DNA of 62,049 bases. It comes from an uncultured Pseudomonadales bacterium. GTDB lineage: Bacteria; Pseudomonadota; Gammaproteobacteria; Pseudomonadales; Azotimanducaceae. The notes under the pieces were generated by a model that made no database searches, had not been told where the DNA came from, and saw nothing but the letters and a program-made list of their open reading frames with translations. Each line of letters starts with the position of its first letter. The stretch's first letter is position 1. Location: the NCBI GenBank assembly GCA_938036875.1, contig CALHVX010000036.1:1-62049 (forward strand), in the 5' to 3' direction. Positions 48,657 through 58,339 of the stretch are shown in pieces. Position numbers and translations under genes: made by a program.

Positions 48657-49634
48657 TCAGCTGGAAAGCTGAGCAGCCACTGAATCTAGAAGCATACCGC
48701 CAATGTCTAAGGAAAACTGTGCGTCTAGTTCTCGAATGCAGGTGGGGCAAGTGACGTTTATCTCGGTTAGATAATCCCCGATTACGTCGATGCCAACAAA
48801 GGTCAGTCCGCGGGCGCGTAGTTCGGGGCCAATCTGCTCAGCAATCCAACGATCGCGATCGGTTAGCGGTCGGCCTTCGCCGGTGCCTCCGGCTGCTAGG
48901 TTGCCTCGAGCCTCGCCGGTTTGGGGAATGCGTGCCAGTGCGTAAGGAATGGCCTCGCCGTCCACCATAAGGATGCGTTTGTCGCCATCGGCAATCTCGG
49001 GCAGATAGACCTGGCCCATAATCTGCTGCGACTCACCTTCGGTTAGCGTCTCCATAATAACGCCGAGGTTGGCATCCCCCTCAAGCACGCGAAAGACCGA
49101 TTTGCCGCCCATGCCATCAAGTTGTTTGAAGACGACGTTTTTGTGTTGTTCGTAGAAGGCTCTGAGTTGATCCATGCGTCGACTGACGATGAGCTCCGGA
49201 CCGCAATCGGCGAAAGCCGTGGCGAAGAATTTTTCGTTGCAGTCACGCAGGCTTTGCGGCCGGTTCACAACCAATGCTCCTTGTTGCTCTGCGCGCTCCA
49301 GTAAATAGGTGGTGTAGATAAACTCCATATCGAAGGGTGGATCTTTGCGCATCATGATGACGTCGAAGTCACCAAGGTCCCAGGTTTGCTCTGGTCCAAG
49401 TCGATACCAGTCATCGCCAGCACGGCTGGGGTCTAGGTCTGCCACAAAGGCATCGCTTAACTCCAGCGTACGACCGATGCCTAGTGCACGGTTGTTAGCC
49501 CACATGAGGTCAGGCTGTTCTAAGTAGATCACTGACCATCCTCGCCGCTGGGCGGCGCGAATCATGGCAAGTGTGCTGTCTTTTTTGAGCGATAGGCTGC
49601 TCAACGGGTCCATTACGAAGGCTATTGATGTCAT
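48657..49634 (-). CDS. gshB: Glutathione synthetase
   Basis: 325 aa from ATG 49634; upstream codons are not conserved. The N-terminal FVMDPLSSLSLKKDST, the KDPPFDMEFIY segment, the ATP-grasp loop KQLDGMGGKSVFRV and the C-terminal NVTCPTCIREL are all present. It joins gamma-glutamylcysteine and glycine. It is divergent from pilG with 258 bp between, an arrangement conserved in pseudomonads. Confidence 0.96.
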   Translation of the reverse strand: MTSIAFVMDPLSSLSLKKDSTLAMIRAAQRRGWSVIYLEQPDLMWANNRALGIGRTLELSDAFVADLDPSRAGDDWYRLGPEQTWDLGDFDVIMMRKDPPFDMEFIYTTYLLERAEQQGALVVNRPQSLRDCNEKFFATAFADCGPELIVSRRMDQLRAFYEQHKNVVFKQLDGMGGKSVFRVLEGDANLGVIMETLTEGESQQIMGQVYLPEIADGDKRILMVDGEAIPYALARIPQTGEARGNLAAGGTGEGRPLTDRDRWIAEQIGPELRARGLTFVGIDVIGDYLTEINVTCPTCIRELDAQFSLDIGGMLLDSVAAQLSS

Positions 49635-49892
49635 GGGCTCTAAAATACGCAAGTTGGGCACCTTGCAGCAACCACAATGAGACATAAGTCCCGACTCTGG
49701 CTCCTACATGGCCACTTCGAAACTAATCGTGATACAACGAGTTTTATTGATTAGTGACAGGTTTTTGGCCCCCTGACCACGCCGATTTAGTGAGCAACTA
49801 GCTCGCTTAAAACGGAAAAGGTACGCAAAGAGTGCGAAGGCCACCAAAAGCTCAGCCCCAATAAATTTGGGAAACGAATAAAGGACCATTCA

Positions 49893-50303
49893 ATGGCACA
49901 GGCAGACCAGGGCGTGAAAGTCTTAGTGATAGATGACAGTAAGACGATCCGACGCAGCGCAGAAACTCTGCTCAGCAAAGCCGGTTATGACGTCATCACG
50001 GCAACAGACGGTTTTGATGCATTGGCAAAGATCGCCGATTCCCGGCCCGAAATTATCTTCGTTGACATCATGATGCCGCGCTTGGATGGGTATCAGACCT
50101 GTGCGCTGATCAAAAACAACACTGAGTTCAAAGCCACACCGGTGGTCATGCTCAGCAGTAAAGATGGCCTCTTCGACCGTGCCAAAGGCCGGATCGTTGG
50201 TTCTGACCGTTACATCACCAAACCGTTTAGTAAAGACGAGTTGGTGGGCACCATCGAAACCTTGGTGGCACGGGCAGGAACAGAAGATGCGGCGGTGCAC
50301 TAG
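49893..50303 (+). CDS. pilG: Pil-Chp response regulator PilG
   Basis: 136 aa, one receiver domain. DDS at the N-terminus, phospho-acceptor D58 (FVDIMMPRLDGYQ), the conserved S in MLSSKDG and K in ITKPFSK are present. PilG is the receiver that promotes pilus extension and cAMP signalling in P. aeruginosa. It is the first gene of pilG-H-I-J-chpA-chpC. Confidence 0.94.
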   Translation: MAQADQGVKVLVIDDSKTIRRSAETLLSKAGYDVITATDGFDALAKIADSRPEIIFVDIMMPRLDGYQTCALIKNNTEFKATPVVMLSSKDGLFDRAKGRIVGSDRYITKPFSKDELVGTIETLVARAGTEDAAVH

Positions 50304-50362
50304 CAACCGACTAAACGGATTCGCAACGCACCAACACAAAATTTGAGGTTACCAAAGACACT

Positions 50363-50731
50363 ATGGCAAGGATTCTAGTAGTGGATGACTCGCCCAGCGA
50401 GGTTCACAAGTTTGTTAACACGCTGTCTCAGGATGGACACGAGGTGTTAACCGCCGCAAGCGGCACGTTAGGGGTCGAGATGGCCACCGACGAGCAGCCT
50501 GATGTGATCCTTATGGATGTGGTTATGCCGGGGCTGAATGGTTTTCAAGCCACTCGACAGCTCACCCGCGCCACTGCCACCGAACATATCCCCGTCATTA
50601 TCGTGTCTGCCAAAAACCAAGATGTAGATCGGGTTTGGGGTGAGCGCCAAGGTGCCAAAGGCTACCTCACCAAGCCGGTTGATGATCGAACATTGCTCGC
50701 CACAGTTAAAACGGTGCTCTTAGATGACTAA
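50363..50731 (+). CDS. pilH: Pil-Chp response regulator PilH
   Basis: 122 aa, a second receiver domain. VVDDSPSEVHKFVNTL and phospho-acceptor D52 (LMDVVMPGLNGFQ), VSAKNQD and LTKPVDDRTL are intact. In P. aeruginosa PilH counteracts PilG and supports retraction. It overlaps the start of pilI by 8 bp. Confidence 0.94.
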   Translation: MARILVVDDSPSEVHKFVNTLSQDGHEVLTAASGTLGVEMATDEQPDVILMDVVMPGLNGFQATRQLTRATATEHIPVIIVSAKNQDVDRVWGERQGAKGYLTKPVDDRTLLATVKTVLLDD

Positions 50732-51302
50732 CAGCAAAGCCAGCAGCGCAGCTAAGCAAGTTAATGCGTTCACCATATTAGAAGAGCTGCGTACCAGCAC
50801 GTTAAGCAATGCTGCGCCGCTGCCTCTAAAAGAAAATGTACACCCCCAGTGGCAGGGCCTGGGCTTTCAGCTCGGCGGTTTGCGTGTTGCTTCAGCGATG
50901 GGCGAGATCGGCGAAATTTTAAAGCTGCCAAAGCTTGCGCCATTACCTGGCGTTAAGGGCTGGGTTCTGGGCATTGCCAACGTGCGTGGCCGCCTGATCC
51001 CTATTATTGATTTACACGAATACCTAGGTCTTACCCCAACCTTGCCAGTCTCCCAATGGCGAGTAGTGGTGGTGGAAGACGATGACTTGGTTGCCGGTTT
51101 ATTGGTAGAGCAGTCTTTAGGTATTCAACATTTCCTTGAAGAGAGCTTCGAAGAAGTGTCAACAGATGATTTGGATGCACTTGGCCCTTATGTGGCTGGT
51201 GCATTCCGACATAGCGGTAGGTTGTTCTACCAAATACACCTGCGTGCAATTTTAAGAGACGAAGGTTTCTTTGACGTTGCGGCAATTCCAAACGAAAACT
51301 AA
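50724..51302 (+). CDS. pilI: Pil-Chp coupling protein PilI (CheW-like)
   Basis: 192 aa. A CheW domain spans about 45-180: VLGIANVRGRLIPIIDLHEYLG is the hallmark segment. It links the receptor PilJ to the kinase ChpA. Translation is coupled to pilH by overlap, and pilJ follows 20 bp later. Confidence 0.93.
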   Translation: MTNSKASSAAKQVNAFTILEELRTSTLSNAAPLPLKENVHPQWQGLGFQLGGLRVASAMGEIGEILKLPKLAPLPGVKGWVLGIANVRGRLIPIIDLHEYLGLTPTLPVSQWRVVVVEDDDLVAGLLVEQSLGIQHFLEESFEEVSTDDLDALGPYVAGAFRHSGRLFYQIHLRAILRDEGFFDVAAIPNEN

Positions 51303-51322
51303 CTTAGAAGAGTGTTAGGACA

Positions 51323-52546
51323 ATGAAAACAGGTAAGTTATCTCCGGTATTGGTCACATTGATGCTGCTACTGGCCGGCACGCTGGCGGGCATGACCTAT
51401 ATGTTTCTCACCCAGCAAACGGGTGGGGGCAGTAATTCCATAGCTCTGCTTTTGGCAGTGGCCAGCATTGTGTTGGTGGCGGTTATCGCCATGACCATGA
51501 TTGGTGCCACCCGACGACAGCTTGCTGAGCAAGCGGCGCAGAACGAGCGCAACCAGGCGGCAATCTTGCAGCTGTTGGATGAGCTTGCTGATCTGGCGGA
51601 AGGTGACCTGACGGTTCACGCGTCGGTGACCGAGAACTTTACGGGCGCCATAGCTGACTCGATCAACTTTGCCATCGATCAGATGCGCGGATTGGTTTCT
51701 AACATCAACAACCTCTCGGTGCAGGTAGCGACCGCAGCAGACAACACTCAAGGCACGGCGGGTGATCTGGCTAGCGAAGCAGACAACCAAGCTCGAGAAA
51801 TTGGTGCCGCTTCTAACGCGATTAGCGAAATGGCGGTCTCTATTGATCAAGTATCTTCCAACGCAGCGGAATCCGCAGCGGTTGCTGAACGCGCGGTAGA
51901 GATTGCCAACAAGGGCGCTACCGTGGTTCAAGATACCATTCATGGCATGGATAACATCCGCGGCCAGATCCAAGAGACCTCGAAGCGAATCAAACGCTTG
52001 GGCGAGAGTAGCCAAGAAATTGGTGACATCGTGTCTTTGATTAACGACATTGCAGACCAAACCAACATTCTCTCGCTCAACGCTGCCATCCAGGCATCGA
52101 TGGCTGGTGATGCTGGTCGAGGCTTTGCGGTAGTTGCGGACGAAGTTCAGCGTTTGGCTGAGCGATCATCTGCAGCAACCAAGCAGATTGCGGCGCTGGT
52201 GAAAACCATTCAGACCGATACCAACGAAGCGGTTATCTCCATGGAGCAAACTACTTCTGAGGTCGTGGGTGGTGCTAAGCTAGCCCAAGACGCGGGTGTA
52301 GCGCTGGAAGAAATTGAAGGCGTCTCTACCTCGCTGGCAGCACTCATCCAAAACATTAGTAACGCAGCGCGCCAGCAGGCGGCTTCGGCGGGTCACGTAT
52401 CTAATACCATGAACGTGATCAAAGAGATCACGGGTAAGACTGTTAAAGGTACAGCAGTGACCTCTACATCGATCGGCAACCTGGCGAGCATGGCAAGAGA
52501 AATGCGCTCTTCGGTTGAAGGTTTCAAGCTCCCTGAGCACGCGTAA
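51323..52546 (+). CDS. pilJ: Pil-Chp chemoreceptor PilJ, form lacking the periplasmic domain
   Basis: 407 aa, against about 680 in P. aeruginosa. TM1 (about 7-30) and TM2 (about 38-62) are joined by a loop of only about 8-10 residues (TQQTGGGS), so the two periplasmic ligand-binding modules are missing. A HAMP-like region, then the cytoplasmic signalling helix pair with the tip IADQTNILSLNAAIQASM, follows to the end and looks intact. The reading frame is clean, so this is a compact receptor and not a frameshift. Signals must come from the membrane, cytoplasm or a partner protein. A methyltransferase gene is not adjacent. Confidence 0.92.
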   Translation: MKTGKLSPVLVTLMLLLAGTLAGMTYMFLTQQTGGGSNSIALLLAVASIVLVAVIAMTMIGATRRQLAEQAAQNERNQAAILQLLDELADLAEGDLTVHASVTENFTGAIADSINFAIDQMRGLVSNINNLSVQVATAADNTQGTAGDLASEADNQAREIGAASNAISEMAVSIDQVSSNAAESAAVAERAVEIANKGATVVQDTIHGMDNIRGQIQETSKRIKRLGESSQEIGDIVSLINDIADQTNILSLNAAIQASMAGDAGRGFAVVADEVQRLAERSSAATKQIAALVKTIQTDTNEAVISMEQTTSEVVGGAKLAQDAGVALEEIEGVSTSLAALIQNISNAARQQAASAGHVSNTMNVIKEITGKTVKGTAVTSTSIGNLASMAREMRSSVEGFKLPEHA

Positions 52547-52576
52547 CAACTCGCAAGCGATATACAAGTAGCTATC

Positions 52577-55500
52577 ATGGCAGACGATCAAGAACATTTT
52601 GCGCTCGACTGGATTAAGGGTGATCTTTTAGACACCCTAGATACCGCCCGCACAGCGCTTGAAGCCTTTGTTGACGGCGACCGCGATGCAACGCGAATTC
52701 GCGTTTGCTTAACCTCGTTGCATCAGGTGCATGGCACCTTGATCATGCTCGAGTTAGCCGGTGTCACTTTGTTGGCCGATCATTTGGAGCGTTTAGCCCA
52801 AGGATTGCTAGACAACAAGGTCTCCGACGTGAACTCGGCTAGCCAAGTGCTCATGCAGGGCATCCTGGAGCTGCCGGCTTACTTAGAAGAGTTGCAAGGT
52901 GGATTGCCCGATTCTGAGCGACCGGTTATTCCCTTGGTCAATGAGGTGCGTGGGCTAATTGGCGAGGAGTTGCTTGCTGCGCCTACGCCATCCTTCCTAG
53001 ATACCTCAGCAGACGACGATTCGGTTGCTCGGTTTGAGGCCATTGACGGTGTTGATAAAGCTCGCAAAATTCGCGGTGCTTACCAACAGGTATTGCTGGC
53101 TATTTTGAAGGGCGAAGACCGCGCGAAATCGGTTAACACCTTGGTTAAGGTGGCCCATGGTTTGGAGCGCATCTGTGAAGGCACTCCCCATGCAGCCCAG
53201 TGGCAAGCTTTTGGCGAGTTCATTCAAAGCCTGCGTAAGCACCAAGGCCCAATGGAGCCTGGTGCGGTTAAATTGCTGCGCCGAGTTGACGCAGAAATTC
53301 GAGATTTAGCATCTTATGGTTCGGATGCACTGCGCCAGCCCATTAACCCTGAGCTGATTGCACAATTGTTAGAAGCAGCAGAAGAACGCGACCACGCCAG
53401 CGAGTTGATGGATGGCCTGCGAGATGCGGTTGATAACCCGGTTGCTGCAACCGACAGCTTGGCTATTTCAGGTCGCCAGGCGCTGTCCAGTGCGGCGCTA
53501 ACGCTGCGCGAAGAAATTGCAGGCATTCGAGATGTATTGGATCTCTATGTGCGTGCAGAAACCCCAGACCTTCAATCTCTGGAAGGTTCTGTTGAATCTT
53601 TACAGCAAATTGGTAACACCCTATCGCTGTTAGGCTTCCAAAGCTCTCGAGCAACCTTATTTGATCAGGTTGAGCGTTTAAGCGGATGGCTAGAAGCCGG
53701 TGCGCTTGAGCAAGCCGATGCCATGAGCATTGCCAGCGTACTGCTGCAGGTTGATGAAAATCTTGCCAGCATCATCAGCGGCGGAACCACAGAAGTTGAG
53801 CGTATTACCACCAGCGCGCAAAAGTCTGTGGCGATCGAATCGCGCAATGGCCTTGAGTTGGTCAAGCAATCGGTGATGGACTTTGTCAGCACCGGTTGGG
53901 ATAGAACGTCACTTGAAGGCAATAGCGAACGCATTGACTCCATCAGCAGCGCTTTGGATGTGATTCCCCTGCCGCGCGCCGCACGACTATTGACCGAAAT
54001 CCGTGTGTACATGGATTACCTGCTGAGCACCCAGGACGAACCCAATTGGGAACAGCTCGATCATTTTGCCGATGCCATCAGTGGTGTTGATTACTATTTA
54101 GAGCGGGTTTCTCAAGACGGTCGTAGCACAGCAAGCAACGTGCTCAGCCAAGTCGAGGCAAGCCTTGCCAAGCTAGAATTTGTCAAACCTGAAGTGGTTG
54201 CCGCACCTGAAGAGGAAGCGGCTGTCAGCACTGAGCCAGATGCTCCAGATGCTATAGACGCGATGGACTCTGCGGTTGCAGAACTTTCAGATACGCGGAC
54301 TTCGGCCTCCGACATAGAAGCCGAGATAACCAACCTGGTCCCAGATGATGAAAACATCGAGTTGGGCTTTGAGGCCATCGATCTCGATGAATACGACTTC
54401 GGCGACGCGCTAGAGCCTGATGACGTGCAAAAAGCTCGTGCTGCTCAGGATGCGATCGCTGAGTCCGCTGACTTTGATGCCTTTGGCAACCTTAGCGAGA
54501 CGGAAGAGACCGTAGCCGTTGAACCGGTGGAACCGCCAGTTGAAGTTCCGGTTGAACTCGCTGCGGCGGCAACGGCTATGGCCGCACTGACGGCTGCAGC
54601 AGCAGATAACCCGGCGCTGCAGGACAATTTTGATGCAGACCCAGACATTGCCCAAATTTTTGTTGAAGAAGTGGCTGAAGTCCAAGACACCTTGGACGAG
54701 TGGCTACCTCAATGGCGCCAAAACCTATCCCACGACGAAGCACTTGGTGAGTTACGTCGGGGTTTCCATACCATTAAGGGCAGTGGCCGCATGGTTGGCG
54801 CTAACGTTATCGGCGAGATGGCCTGGAGCGTTGAGAACCTTCTAAACCGTCTCATGGACAACACTGTTGTTGCAGACGAGAACGCTGTGGAGCTCTGCGA
54901 ACGAGCCCGTGCCTTGGTGCCGAGCCTAATTTCTGCTTACGAAGATCAGCGTGCGCCAGACTTGGCACCCGTTGCTTTGCTAATGGAGCAAGCGGATGTG
55001 CTGGCTTCCGGTGGCAGCCTGGCCGAAGCCGGTCTGGTTGATGTTGAGGCGGTTGCGGAAGTTGTTGAAGTGGCTGATGTTGCTGAAGCGGCAGAGGTTG
55101 TGGAGCTCGAACCAGTTGATGACGCCACAGATACAGTGGATCCAGTGCAACAAGAGCATTGGCGCCTGTTTGCTGAAGAGTCGCGTGACCATGTTGCCCA
55201 TTTGCGGGCAGCAACCTCTGGCGGCTCTATGGTGCTGGATACCGCGGTCATGTCAGCGCTACATATGCTGGCCGGCAGCGCTGGCACCGTTGGGGCAACC
55301 AAAGCTGAGACCCTGTCTCGTGCCTTAAATGACCTAGCGGTTTCTTATCGTTCGCATAACTTGTCTGCTGAGCTGACCACACGCACCGACGAGTTTATGG
55401 GTGAGGCTACTGAAAAACTTGCTGATGTACTTGAGCACTTGAGCTTAAGCATGCCAGATCCTGTAACCACCGAAGAAGCCGAAGCGCTAGCGGCAACAAG

Positions 55501-58339
55501 CCGAGAGCTAATTGCCGAAATTGAAGCTCAGCAGCCCGAATCCGAAGAGGTTACACCGCTCCACGCTCTCGAAGGCTTGGATGCGCTGGTGAATGCCAAG
55601 GCTTACTTGGCTGGCTGGCACGCTGGGTCTGTTGACCAACAAGCAGCCGTGCAATTGCCTCAGAGCTTAACCGAGCTTGCGGAGCAAGCATTGGCACAAG
55701 ATCAAGTTGAGCTGGCTGAGTTGGCGCAAGCCATTGCCCTGGCCCATGACCGTTTGCATGGCGGCGAGCTTGATGCGGCCAATTGTGCAACCTTAGAGCA
55801 GGCGCATGAGCAGCTCTTGGTTGTGCTCGACTGCTTGGCTGTCCATCAGCCGGTGCCGGAACTTGATGAGCTGCAGCTTGCGGTTGCCGCGGTTGGTGTT
55901 GCTCCTGAGCCTGTTGTCACCCCTGAGGTGGTTTCAGCAGAAGTGGTCCAGTTGGCGAGCGCCAATCAGATCGGCGAAACCGCTGCTGAAGTCGACTTTG
56001 AGGTTGACCCAGAAATTGTTGAGGTCTTCTTCGAAGAAGCAGACGAATTGATGGAAGAGCTGGACGCTAGCGTTCACGCTTGGCAGTCCGAACGAGACAA
56101 CCGTTTGTATCTTGAGAACCTGCTGCGCAGCTTGCACACCTTAAAGGGTGGCGCTCGTTTGTCAGGCTTGGTGGATCTCGGAGATACCACTCACCAATTT
56201 GAGTCTTTCTTAACCGCAGCTCAGGCCAAAGATGCCGTCCACGATGATGCGTTCTTTGAAGAGCTGCAGGTGCGCCAGGACCATTTGGTGGCGACCGTAG
56301 AAGCCGTTCGCGCTGGTACCGAGGTAACCCCTCTAACGGCCGGTGCAACAGAGCCTGCGGCGGATACAGCGGTAGCGGAAGCCGCAACAGAAAGTGCTAA
56401 TGATGTCATTGCCAAAGTGGTTGCGATGTCACCTTCTGCGCAAGAACCCGAGGGCATACCAGATTTGCCAGCCTCTATGGCGGCCATGGTAAGTACCCAA
56501 GGTCCAAGCGATTCCACTACCGATACCCGCACCGGTCAAGAGGTGGTTCGGGTTGGGGCAACGTTGCTCGAAGAGCTCGTTAGCCTAGCTGGTGAAAGTA
56601 GTATCGTTCGCGCTCGGATTGAGCAAGGCATGGGTGATTTCACCGGTGCACTGGACGAGATGGAAACCACCATCGGCCGCGTACGTGAGCAGCTGCGCCG
56701 TTTAGAGATCGAGACCGAAGGCCAAGTGACTTTCCGCCAAGAGAAGATAATCGACTCTGGCAACAACGCCGATTTTGATCCGCTAGAGATGGATCGTTAC
56801 TCCCAGCTCCAGCAGCTGTCGCGAGCACTAACCGAAAGTGCATCCGACATGTTGGATCTGAAAGAAACCTTGTTGTTCCGTGCGCGTGAAGCAGAAACCT
56901 TGCTTATGCAGCAAGCGCGGATCAACACCGAGCTTCAAGAAGGTCTGATGCGTACGCGCATGGTGCCCTTCAGCCGCTTGTTGCCACGTTTGCGTCGCAT
57001 TGTGCGCCAGATCGCTGGTGAAGTCGGCAAGGCGGTTGAGTTTAATGCCTACAACGTTGAGGGTGAGTTAGACCGCAACTTGCTGGAACGCATGGTGCCA
57101 CCGCTTGAGCACATGTTGCGTAACGCGGTAGACCACGGCATTGAAACCGCCGAGTCGCGTCGCGGTTACGGCAAGCCTGATATTGGTCGCATCGACTTAC
57201 GTCTGTCCCGCGAGGGTGGTGACGTGATGATCGAGATTGCGGACGACGGTGCAGGCATCGATGTAGAAACCGTTCGCGAGAAAGCCATAGAGCGTGGCTT
57301 GATGGCTGCGGACGCTGACCTACGCGATGATGAGGTCTTGCAGTTTATTCTTGCGCCAGGCTTCTCCACGGCGAAGTCGATTACCCAAATATCCGGTCGC
57401 GGTGTGGGTATGGACGTGGTCCATAGCGAAGTGAAGCAGCTGGGCGGCAGCATCAACATCATGTCCAAGCCCGGTCGCGGCACGCGCTTTGTGCTGCGGG
57501 TGCCCTTTACGGTATCCGTTAACCGCGCGCTGATGGTGTCGGTTGGTGAAGATCTGTACGCCATACCGCTGAACACCATTGAAGGTATTGTCCTGCTGGG
57601 TTCAGAAGAGCTTGAAAAACTCTACGCTGATGACACCACACCTTTTGAATACGCAGGCGCCTCCTACTCGGTGCGCTACTTAGGTAACTTCTTAGGTCGT
57701 GAGTATCGCGGGGCAGGCCAGCAAGGTTCTGCGCCGGTGGTCTTAGTTCGTAGCGGCGATCAATCCATTGCGGTGCATGTAGACAGTGTGCAAGGCAGCC
57801 GAGAAATTGTAGTTAAGAGTCTAGGACCGCAGTTTGCGGGTCTAGGTGGAATTTCGGGCGCCACCATCTTAGGTGACGGTAGCGTTGTGGTCATTCTTGA
57901 CCTGCTTGCCCTGATTCGTGCTCGTAGCGAGCAAGACTTGTTTGTTGCTAAGCGGACTTCAGTGATTCACTCTCGCGCTAAGTGTGTGATGGTGGTGGAT
58001 GACTCGGTCACCGTACGTAAGGTCACAACCCGCTTGCTAGAACGCCAAGGCATGGATGTCATGGTGGCAAAAGACGGTGTGGAGGCGGTTGCCATGTTGC
58101 AAGAACGTCGCCCCGACATCATGTTGCTAGATATTGAGATGCCTCGAATGGATGGCTTTGAGGTGGCGCGTCAAGTGCGGCACGACGAAGATACCAACGA
58201 GCTACCGATAGTCATGATCAGTTCGCGTACTGGTGGCAAACACCAAGAGCGGGCAACCAAGTTGGGCGTAAACCGCTTCCTTGGTAAGCCGTTCCAAGAA
58301 GCGGAACTGATTTCCACAATTGAAGACTTGGTGAAATAG
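52577..58339 (+). CDS. chpA: Pil-Chp hybrid histidine kinase ChpA
   Basis: 1920 aa, shorter than the 2472 aa P. aeruginosa protein. An N-terminal Hpt-like helical region is followed by low-complexity acidic linkers and Hpt domains with H731 (HTIKGSGR) and H1187 (HTLKGGAR). A third site, H896 (LHMLAGSAG), lacks the usual lysine. The CheA-type core follows: dimerisation helices, an ATPase domain with MLRNAVDHGIE and DDGAGID, and a CheW-like domain. The C-terminal receiver has D1852 (LLDIEMPRMDGFE). The protein phosphorylates PilG/PilH in response to PilJ. An alanine/valine/glutamate-rich stretch at about 820-855 is a likely linker. Confidence 0.95.
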   Translation: MADDQEHFALDWIKGDLLDTLDTARTALEAFVDGDRDATRIRVCLTSLHQVHGTLIMLELAGVTLLADHLERLAQGLLDNKVSDVNSASQVLMQGILELPAYLEELQGGLPDSERPVIPLVNEVRGLIGEELLAAPTPSFLDTSADDDSVARFEAIDGVDKARKIRGAYQQVLLAILKGEDRAKSVNTLVKVAHGLERICEGTPHAAQWQAFGEFIQSLRKHQGPMEPGAVKLLRRVDAEIRDLASYGSDALRQPINPELIAQLLEAAEERDHASELMDGLRDAVDNPVAATDSLAISGRQALSSAALTLREEIAGIRDVLDLYVRAETPDLQSLEGSVESLQQIGNTLSLLGFQSSRATLFDQVERLSGWLEAGALEQADAMSIASVLLQVDENLASIISGGTTEVERITTSAQKSVAIESRNGLELVKQSVMDFVSTGWDRTSLEGNSERIDSISSALDVIPLPRAARLLTEIRVYMDYLLSTQDEPNWEQLDHFADAISGVDYYLERVSQDGRSTASNVLSQVEASLAKLEFVKPEVVAAPEEEAAVSTEPDAPDAIDAMDSAVAELSDTRTSASDIEAEITNLVPDDENIELGFEAIDLDEYDFGDALEPDDVQKARAAQDAIAESADFDAFGNLSETEETVAVEPVEPPVEVPVELAAAATAMAALTAAAADNPALQDNFDADPDIAQIFVEEVAEVQDTLDEWLPQWRQNLSHDEALGELRRGFHTIKGSGRMVGANVIGEMAWSVENLLNRLMDNTVVADENAVELCERARALVPSLISAYEDQRAPDLAPVALLMEQADVLASGGSLAEAGLVDVEAVAEVVEVADVAEAAEVVELEPVDDATDTVDPVQQEHWRLFAEESRDHVAHLRAATSGGSMVLDTAVMSALHMLAGSAGTVGATKAETLSRALNDLAVSYRSHNLSAELTTRTDEFMGEATEKLADVLEHLSLSMPDPVTTEEAEALAATSRELIAEIEAQQPESEEVTPLHALEGLDALVNAKAYLAGWHAGSVDQQAAVQLPQSLTELAEQALAQDQVELAELAQAIALAHDRLHGGELDAANCATLEQAHEQLLVVLDCLAVHQPVPELDELQLAVAAVGVAPEPVVTPEVVSAEVVQLASANQIGETAAEVDFEVDPEIVEVFFEEADELMEELDASVHAWQSERDNRLYLENLLRSLHTLKGGARLSGLVDLGDTTHQFESFLTAAQAKDAVHDDAFFEELQVRQDHLVATVEAVRAGTEVTPLTAGATEPAADTAVAEAATESANDVIAKVVAMSPSAQEPEGIPDLPASMAAMVSTQGPSDSTTDTRTGQEVVRVGATLLEELVSLAGESSIVRARIEQGMGDFTGALDEMETTIGRVREQLRRLEIETEGQVTFRQEKIIDSGNNADFDPLEMDRYSQLQQLSRALTESASDMLDLKETLLFRAREAETLLMQQARINTELQEGLMRTRMVPFSRLLPRLRRIVRQIAGEVGKAVEFNAYNVEGELDRNLLERMVPPLEHMLRNAVDHGIETAESRRGYGKPDIGRIDLRLSREGGDVMIEIADDGAGIDVETVREKAIERGLMAADADLRDDEVLQFILAPGFSTAKSITQISGRGVGMDVVHSEVKQLGGSINIMSKPGRGTRFVLRVPFTVSVNRALMVSVGEDLYAIPLNTIEGIVLLGSEELEKLYADDTTPFEYAGASYSVRYLGNFLGREYRGAGQQGSAPVVLVRSGDQSIAVHVDSVQGSREIVVKSLGPQFAGLGGISGATILGDGSVVVILDLLALIRARSEQDLFVAKRTSVIHSRAKCVMVVDDSVTVRKVTTRLLERQGMDVMVAKDGVEAVAMLQERRPDIMLLDIEMPRMDGFEVARQVRHDEDTNELPIVMISSRTGGKHQERATKLGVNRFLGKPFQEAELISTIEDLVK

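Noticed and set aside
54410-55302. Several minus-strand open frames inside chpA rich in Ser/Thr/Ala
   Set aside because: They mirror the low-complexity Ala/Val/Glu coding of chpA and carry no motif.
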